This document shows positions 53,101 through 62,100 of a DNA stretch of 64,000 bases, one piece after another; within the stretch, counting starts at the first letter, position 1, and every line of letters begins with the position of its first letter. Made by a program: the position numbers and the translations under genes. Origin of the DNA: Struthio camelus (lineage: Eukaryota > Chordata > Aves > Struthioniformes > Struthionidae). The DNA lies in the NCBI RefSeq assembly GCF_040807025.1, contig NC_090943.1, positions 126,665,400-126,729,399 on the forward strand, written 5' to 3'. The notes under the pieces are model-generated. The model was not told the origin of the DNA, searched no databases, and saw only the letters and a list, made by a program, of their open reading frames with translations.

Positions 53101-56100
53101 CTAAAATAACCACACCAGGAGTTGATCCCTGCAGAAATATTAACCTCAGTTGATTTCCATGGGGCTCTGGTGTGAGGGTGCTTGGCTCACTTAGGATAAA
53201 AAAGATCTTCACTTGCAACAGTGAGATTTTCAGGACACTGTGCATCAGTAGATCCCAGCATCACCTGTCTGTCATTAGAAGCAGAGCAGGACTTTGTCAG
53301 CTTGTCTTTTATAACAGCCTTATGAAACGTTCAGTATTGGCTTTGCCATCACATTTTTCAATGCAGCCTAAAATTAGCAGGACCTGGTGATATCCAAATG
53401 TCAACTTATAATAGCCTGTTTTTTTTTTCTTTTGATGTATAATCAAATTCTTTTTCCTGCATAAAAATGTCTCTTTTCCTGTACAATCAAATTCTCCTTT
53501 ATTAGTGTAGCTGGGTCTCACAGGACTTTTCAAAATAATGAAAGAGTTGTTTCCTTCCCAAATTTCTGCTTCTGGAGATTTAAAGAGTGAAAAGTGGGTT
53601 CAGCAGACACAAATCAGTTTGGGCCTTTTACCATAGATTCGCACTAGTTCAGAATGTAATTCTGGTTGATGTTCCTGACTTTCACATTTTAGTCACTCAT
53701 ATGTATGATCTGTAGACCAGACAGTGAGCCATTGCTACTTCCCATCCAATGCCACTTTTTTCTGCCATTACTTTGGAAAATATGGGAGTCCTCCTTCCAC
53801 TGCATATCAATTTGTTAAATTATAAACACTTGACCTACCATTTTCCTGGCTGGAAGACTGCCCCTGGCTGAATTCTGGGGCAACCCTTAGCAAAAAGTGT
53901 TTCACTCTTCCTGGGAAGATGACTAGGGAAAAATATGTCCATATAGTAAACGAAACAAATGCTTTTTGGATTTGTTTGAGAGGCTCTAGCTCTTTGTGCC
54001 AGGAAATTATTCCTCCTTTGAAAAAATCTTCCCAGGCCTGGCCAAGGGCTATGTCATGGAAAGATCTGATTTCAGTCTTCACTCATGACTAGTGTTTGAC
54101 AGCCAAATTTTCTGAAGACGGTTTGCACTGGACATGACCTGCTCCACATAGGCTGAGAGCAATGTTTCAACCGCTGCTCCTCCTGGTTGCTGTGGCCTAG
54201 AGGAGCGCTAGAAATTGAAAATGAAGGGAAAAAACTATCCTGTCAGCTCAAGGCTGCTTTAATCTAGGAAATTATATCCATATAATGACATGAAAATATA
54301 TTAAATGTTATTTTTTAAACTTTGTGCTGTAGACTGTTCCTGTTTGCTTCTTAAAGTGCTTTGAGTTTTCTGCCAGGGTTCAGTTTTTATTATTATTACT
54401 GTTGCAAATTTTTACCTGTCTTGACAGGACCGTTTGCATGTTTTATGTAAGAGAGAGAAGGATTCCAGCAGAGCCGAGTCCTGCAGAACAGCATGGGCAA
54501 GATATACAAACTGATAATTATAATTTTGCAGAGCTGTATCTCTGCCATATTTAAACCTCACTAATATATTTGTTTTTTAGGCCTCCCATCATTAGAGGGC
54601 AAACTCTTTACAGCGCTAATCTGACGCAGCAGAATTCTCTAAATAAGATCTTTGCCTTCTTTCACTAATGTTTCACTGCAAAAAAGGGAATACACTTCAA
54701 TAGGAAATAACTTGAATCCTCAATGCAGATTAAAATAAGCACCATACTATTGTTTTTTCTTAAGAAGTCATTATTAGTATTTTACTTGAAAAATAATCAT
54801 ATTTAGAGGTAGAATTTTGTTTCCCCAGCAATAAGTTATTTGCCTTAAGAACATATATTTTATTGATAAATATTAAAGATTTTTTTTTCAACCTCAGCGA
54901 GTATGGGCTTCTTTCCTATCTAGAATATATAACGTTGAAAGCCGTCAGACTATAATATTTACAGGATCAAAAAATATCTAAACAACAGAAAAGATACTAG
55001 CTGAAAAATAGTCCTTTGTATTACATCTTCATATTAAATTGAATAAATGCCACTACCTGAAAACACAGACTGTATATTCAAGTGACTATAAACATGGCTG
55101 CTGAGTAGCATAAATTACTCTTTCTATTCACATGAACAATGTAAGAAACAAATATATCAGAATAGCTAAATGTGATCTTTAATAAAGGTTAATAAAATGG
55201 GTTACAGAAGCAAATGTCACTTCCACAAAATGTCATTGAAAATGATAGACCCTGATTCATGCATTCTATCTTAATTTAAAAGATTTCCCAGGAGGATGAA
55301 CAGGTTTCTTGCAGCTCCATTCACATAGCTGGAGGTCTTGCAGAACTAAAATACTAGCAAAACAGCAATTGTAATTTTTGCTACATGTTTGTACACAAAA
55401 TATAGTACAAAATTTTTGTGCATTTTTGATATTATGTTCTCTACTGTCCTTTACAATGAAAAAAAAAATAACCCCAATAATAATCTTAGACACTTCAGGG
55501 AGTTTTTCTAATGAATTTAGCAGGAACCATCCCAGTGAATACCATAGGATGAATGAGAACATGGATACATGAGAAATCTTAGGCCAAAAGGATAATTGAT
55601 GTTTTAAATAACTTTAGAAAGGATCAAAAATAGGAGCAAGATTAAAAGTCATAGCTATGTAGTCACCTAGTCGCTAGTGAATACATTTAAATATAAAAAA
55701 AAAAAAAAATTACACACACACATTAAAATGACCTTAGCTTTTCTAAGGTACATTCTTGATTTGTAGACTTCTATGTCAATCAATAGTATTAAATGCACAT
55801 AACCTTATTTTTCTTTATCTAAAAAGTACCCTAAGGTTTATAAATAACTACCTGAACAGTACAGAGTGTTAACACAACTTTAGGCAGTAAGTTGCTGTTT
55901 CCTGGGGTGATCATTATGTTCTTTTGAAACTTCTATAATATCAGAGGATTGTTACACATTTCTATGCATTATGGAATTAAACCTTACATCACACCTCTGA
56001 TGTAAGTATATAGGATTATCCCCATCTTAACGAAGAGAAAGTCAGGGCATAAAATGATTAAGGGACAAATCCAGTAAAGGCTGTAGGGGCCTAAAATGAG

Positions 56101-59100
56101 ATTTAAGCATACTTCAGGCATCTAATCCAAAATGCGGATCCGGTGAATTCCCGCACAGCTGCAGAGAGGTCATTAACTACCAGCTGGTGCTCTTAAATTG
56201 ATTGTACGTTCTAGGGTGCTACTTTTTGTCCAAGAAAGAGTGCCCCAGCCTTGAAAGGCTGAATTCCCTAATACTGGGAATTGGGAATTCTTCCAACCCG
56301 GTTCTCTGAGGAAATGTGTGTAGCCTGTTTTCTGAGAGCACACGTAGCGGACATGTAGCACACATGGATAGGACAGGCTCCTTCACACACGCACTGCTTT
56401 CTTTTAAAATAGAGCTGAGGTGAAATGTTGATGGCTGAGTTACTGCTGCCCTGTGATACAACGATCTACGGTGAGGACCTCTGACTGGGAAATGAGATAA
56501 CTCGGTTCAATCCCTTTCAGAAATGAGGGGATTCATGCTGAAGGACCCTAACACCATGCAGGGAGACTTGAGTTCTCTTTTCTGCTCCCATGACTGTTCT
56601 GATTCTTTATCCAATGACTGGAACACGTGAAATGCAGTGATTGTCCCATCAGCCAGGGCTTTCTGATTTCTAGATGGGGCTACGCTCTCTTAGGTGCTCT
56701 CCTACCCAATGAATCGTGGCGTCTACCATGTGTCGTGTAGGTACAGCAGCCTCTGTATCTGACTGCAGGTGCCTCAGAGCTTTACTAATGCTATCTTCAG
56801 TCACTTTTCTAAATTAAATCACCTCCTTGGGGAGGAACTAGAAGGGGGGGACCCAAAACTAACAGTCCTGTTTTATGAATCACAATTCACAAATTGGGTG
56901 TTAATGACCAGAATTTGTCTGCATAATTACTACCATAACAGTGATGGTTTTCATATATTAGAAAGAATATATTCATTAGAATTTACTTATGAACATTTCA
57001 GATTACAGAGTTATACCTAAAAAAAAAAAAATGTTCTAAATGTGCTCAGCAAAGCCAACTGTTTAGTGTTGATGCTGTGCATCAGTTTAACTGCACATCC
57101 TGGCAAAATGAGCTTAAATTCACTTCATTTGTTGAATTATGTATCAGTAGACAAGAAAGAGAAAAATATAATAAGTGGAAGAGAAAATGAAATAATTACA
57201 GGGCAGCTCTGCATGCTGGATATTGCTCAGACATGTGATGTCTTGAATATATTTTGTTCCCAGGGTTCAGCATTTTCTTCACTAGGCCTGTATCTCAGCT
57301 GAGGTCTCCAAATCAATTTTTGCTGATTTTGAAAAGTGCTGAGCAACTAGAGGAATAGACAAAGCCTTTGCTGTAGTCTTGGATGCGCAGCAGCTTTCAA
57401 GTGGGATCAGCAGTGCTCATAAACTGAAAATAAACCAGCAACAGCTCAGACTATACCCACAGAATACCTCACAGTGTAAACTTCAGGAAGATTATGTATA
57501 GCAGCCATTCTTTCAAATCAGCTACCAAACTTCTGTGGCTCCAAAGGCTAAGGATCGGGCTGAGGCCTGTGGCTGAACTCTGTTGACTCCAGTGAGACAA
57601 GATTCTTATCTGCAAAGTTGGTCCATCTATCATCCATTTTATGGATACTGCACTAAAAAATATGTTCTCTGCAGCGCCACCTGATGATAGCAAGTTTTTT
57701 TTATTTATAAAGATGACTTTTGTGGGCAGTTAATAGCATTTGTGAAGGTAGTTATTGCAGAGGTAACTAATCACTGCTGATTCATGGTATGATATTTGCT
57801 TCTCCTTGAAGTATTGCTCAGAGCTACCGAGAGTGCCAGGACAAAAATTCTGAAGCCTGGTAATATAAGCAGAAAGACAAATGTGTTCAATATACTTATA
57901 AAGCCTAGGGAGCATGTTCTGTAAAAAGATTTGTCGGAAGATTTCATTTCCAGCTGTGCTGTTGCCCACTGGTCAAGCAGAGGGCTAGGCACCGCCTTCT
58001 ACCCCTTACCTTCAAATGGTGGAACTCTTGCTAATTTGCCATATAATCTTTGGCAAACCTTTCGGCGAGTTAATTTTCTAATTAAATCAATAATTTGGAG
58101 TGACACCATTTTAGGATGCCTAGTTTAAGACACCTAGGGCTTGATTTTCTCAGGAGTGCTGAACATCTCTTCTTCCTTTTGACTGTGAACTAATCAGGTA
58201 CTTAAATTAGGTCTACAGGAAAATGCTGCACAGGTCAAATATTGCCCAGACCCACCTGTCATGAAATCCTCTGATCTCTGTGTTTCAGACTGCTTAATAA
58301 TGCCTAGTTCTCTCAGAGGGCTGGTAGGAGAATTAATTAGTTAATTTTTGCACAGCCTTTGAAGGCTAAAATGCTGCCTAAATATATTGCTGAACACGAT
58401 TGTCTAGTCTCTCTGCTGTAATCAGTTTTTTAAATTAATGGTATTAGTTTGAAAGTGGAGAATAAGAATGAGTTTATCATTTCCATTAAAAAAAATATAT
58501 ATATATGAATGTCACCTGAGAGAAATCTAACCACGTTGTAGTGTGATTACATATATATTTATAATAAAATATATATCCAAAATGTAATCTAGAGAAATGT
58601 GCTATTATGGTATAAATACCAAAGAAATAAAAAAGAAATCTAGAAATTAATTAACTATTTAAGGGAAGAGCTGGCAAAAACAATGTGAAGGAATTATAAA
58701 AATATATTATTAAATATAGAAGCCTTTAATCTAGATTCAGTTTATATTGGGACAAAGAGCTGATGGAGGTACATGTGAGGCAACATTTCAGAAGTGTTCA
58801 GGCAGCTGAATTTTAGGTTTATTTCCTCAGAATATTATGAGATCTCTTCCATAAGATGACGTTCCAATCTCCTACAGGTACACTTCTGGGGGTAAATAAA
58901 GAATTGCTATGAGGCAATATAAATTCTGAACCACATGGACTGTTTCTTACATTATTACTGTCTGAATTCTCAATAGCAGGAAGAGTAATCTACTTTTTAA
59001 AAACAGGAGAAAAATATAAAGAAGTGTTAACCTTCATTTCTCTACTGATTTGTAAAGTTGCCAGCAACTTTACAATACCTTTGTGAGCAAAATTCTCAAA

Positions 59101-62100
59101 GATTCAGGCTGTGAAATAAACTAATCGGAACGTTTCTTCTGTGAGACCTTGAAAAAATTTGGAATCACGGGGTCTCCATCAAATCACACTTCTGCTAACA
59201 CCATGCGATAATAAACTCTCTTTTCCCCATTATTTCCCATCTTAATGTAATTCCCTATTGGGCTATTCAAATAAGTAATTTTCTGACAGTGAAAAAGCAT
59301 TCAAGGCTGTCTTGTGCTCCTTTATTTATAAAAGGGGGAAAAACAGGTTAAAAACTTCAGTTGTAAACTACATAATACTGAACGGGGGCATGTTTGGTCC
59401 AAATTCAGCCTGGCACAGAATCGTATGTCTATCTGGAAGCCTGTCACTCCCATTGATGTCCAGGTGATTACTCATGTGCTTAAAGATAAACACACGTCTG
59501 AAGGTACTGGCAGATTGGAGGTGAGATGCTTATCCTTTTGCAATAGAAAAGCCTTAGTTATTAAAATAATTGAACCAGTTAAACTCAACGACTATACCCC
59601 TATTTATGATTTTACATGTATGTTTGCATACTAGATAAAACAATAATGCAATATTTGGTTAATGGGCACACTTAACAGTGAAGTTACACCCATCAAGATA
59701 AGTATCTAGATTGAACGTAACTAAAATACAAATGATAAAAGAAAAAACTCTGAAGCACTTTTACAATGATTTAATCTTATGCCAATGAGGCAATGGGTGG
59801 CTGACTGAATTCCTTTATTGTCATCATCCTACCCATTTATCACCTCACAGTTCCCGACTATCTCCAAAGAGTCTCAATTGAAACACTTCTTTAATGCATC
59901 ATTCATGCTTCTCCTATGTTTCTGTTAGATAAAATCCTATAAAATAAACAAGAGCCATAATCAGGATGGAAACTTTGGTGTATGATACTTGTTTGCACAT
60001 GTTTTCATAATAAATGTTCTCTAAATTGAATACCACAAGGAAACAGTGGCACCTCTGACTGCTTCACCCTTAAGCTGCCAGGTACATATTCTAAGAAAGA
60101 CTGGCTATGTGTATGGCCTATTAAGTCTGTAGTGACCCCAACTCCAAAAGCAGTTGATTTAATGTCCTGTCACCAATACCCTGCATGGTAGTAAGTATAA
60201 GGTATGAACGAGCCCATCCACAAAATGCAGATTTCACCTGGAAGAAAGTGTCAAGGGGAGGAGGCAATTAAATTAACTTCCTTACAGTCCTGTTCTATGA
60301 AAATTTAAATAAGACTCACTTAAAGACAAATATGTGCATATGTGTGCTTGGTGTGAACTTGTGCATACATTAAACAGAAAGAAAAGCTTCTTGGGTTTTC
60401 AGAGTGTACTGAGCTCCAGAAGTTGTTGTATCTCGTGACTTTCCTATGTCAACCAAAGGAGACTTCCTTGAAAAGGAGGTTTTATTTAAGAGGGTATAAA
60501 AGAAAATGAGGCTATTCTATTCTATTAAAGAATATAAGCACATACTGATCACAGTATTTAGCATCTACCTAACCTGAGGTATGTGAAGAGTTCTGTCCAA
60601 AACCAGTGGGATTGTCCACGTGCTTGAAGTCAGACACCTGCTTAAGTGCCTTGCTGGCCCTGGGCCAGACCATAATGGTGGGCCCGCTTAAGCTGATTAG
60701 AGTTTTTCTATTGACCCCAGAGGCATCAGGATCTAGCCTTTACCGGTGCTCTGTAAAATGCAGCACACAATAGCGAAAAAAATCAGGCACTATTTAGTTC
60801 TCGCAGTGGTCTGTTTGTAAAGCTTCAATATAGGTTCAAAACAAATGTAGTTTATTTAGCAGCAACTGGAAACGTATATGACCGAGATTGCATCTATTTT
60901 TCCACAAGAAAACAACATTCATTTGTTTCATTGAAGAAACTCTTGAAGAAATAGAGAGGAGCTTAATATAAATTAACAGAAGTGTTTTATTTTAATATGC
61001 TGTCAAGAGCTCAAATTTCTCTAAAGATGGCTACAATAAAAAATAACAAAGTTTAAAAAAAGGTGAAAGGCCCTTAATATTTGTAAATTTAAAGAGAGAA
61101 GATGCTAAATAATATATCTCTCCATTTTAACTGAATGATATTTTAATTAATATTTTTAGAAACTTGAGCTAGGCAGTTATATTGCTTACTATTATTTTCT
61201 AATGTATGTAGCTCACTAACCAAGAATTAATAGGTAAGGTGGAGTGATACAGCCAATCAGTCTCTGGGCAAATCTAATGATTTCAGCCATCTCTCCTGCT
61301 GCAGAAACCTTTATATATCTGTGTGCTGTGAGATCATTAATCAAAGGCTGAAGAGCCCTTTCTTCCCTACTGACAGAATTCCTAACAGGGCCTTCTGCAG
61401 TGATAAGTCTCCGACTGACTACAAATTATCAATACTGATTACCAGATTGCTGCAGTGGGGAGGGGATGGCGTGCTCAGCACTGCAGGGCTGGCCAGACTC
61501 CCACAGCCCTTGTCTCCCTCCTCTATTTGCATATACAGCTGTCTCATGCCCTTTTCCCAGGGGTGCCCTAACCAGGTTAAAACGCTTTCAGTCCTCACCC
61601 ACTATTCCTCAGAAGTGGAACATCAGCCTTCAAATAAATAAATGTATAATGCATCAGTCAGAGCCACACCAGAAGGATTCAGCGTAACTTTGTGCAACGT
61701 GATTAAGGGAGACAACAGAGCCTGCACAGAATGTGAAACTGAATGCGATTTTTTTCTTTTTCTTGTGGAAGGGTCATAATTGCGTTGGCTCTTTTTATCG
61801 TTATTCGGTGTGATTTGAGCGTCCACGAGTTTAACGGCAAATGCTGGTGAAAACCTGAATTTGAATGCGTCAAGTGTAGCTCCTGCCTAATTTCAAATAT
61901 ATATCTATACATCTAGATCTATATATAGATATATAGAACTCACTCATCTATATATCTTTATCTATATATCTTCATCTATATATCTCCATCTATATATCTT
62001 CATCTATGTACAGATCTAGATACCGAAAAGTAATATGGCATGAGGTTTCAACCCTCTCGCAGCCTGAGCCCACGCTGGTTCCGTCTCCCCCTTCCACACC

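Noticed and set aside
56500..56515. GGTTCAATCCC as a possible tRNA gene B-box
   Set aside because: No matching acceptor stem, anticodon arm or A-box at the correct distance. It fits a decayed tRNA-derived SINE better.
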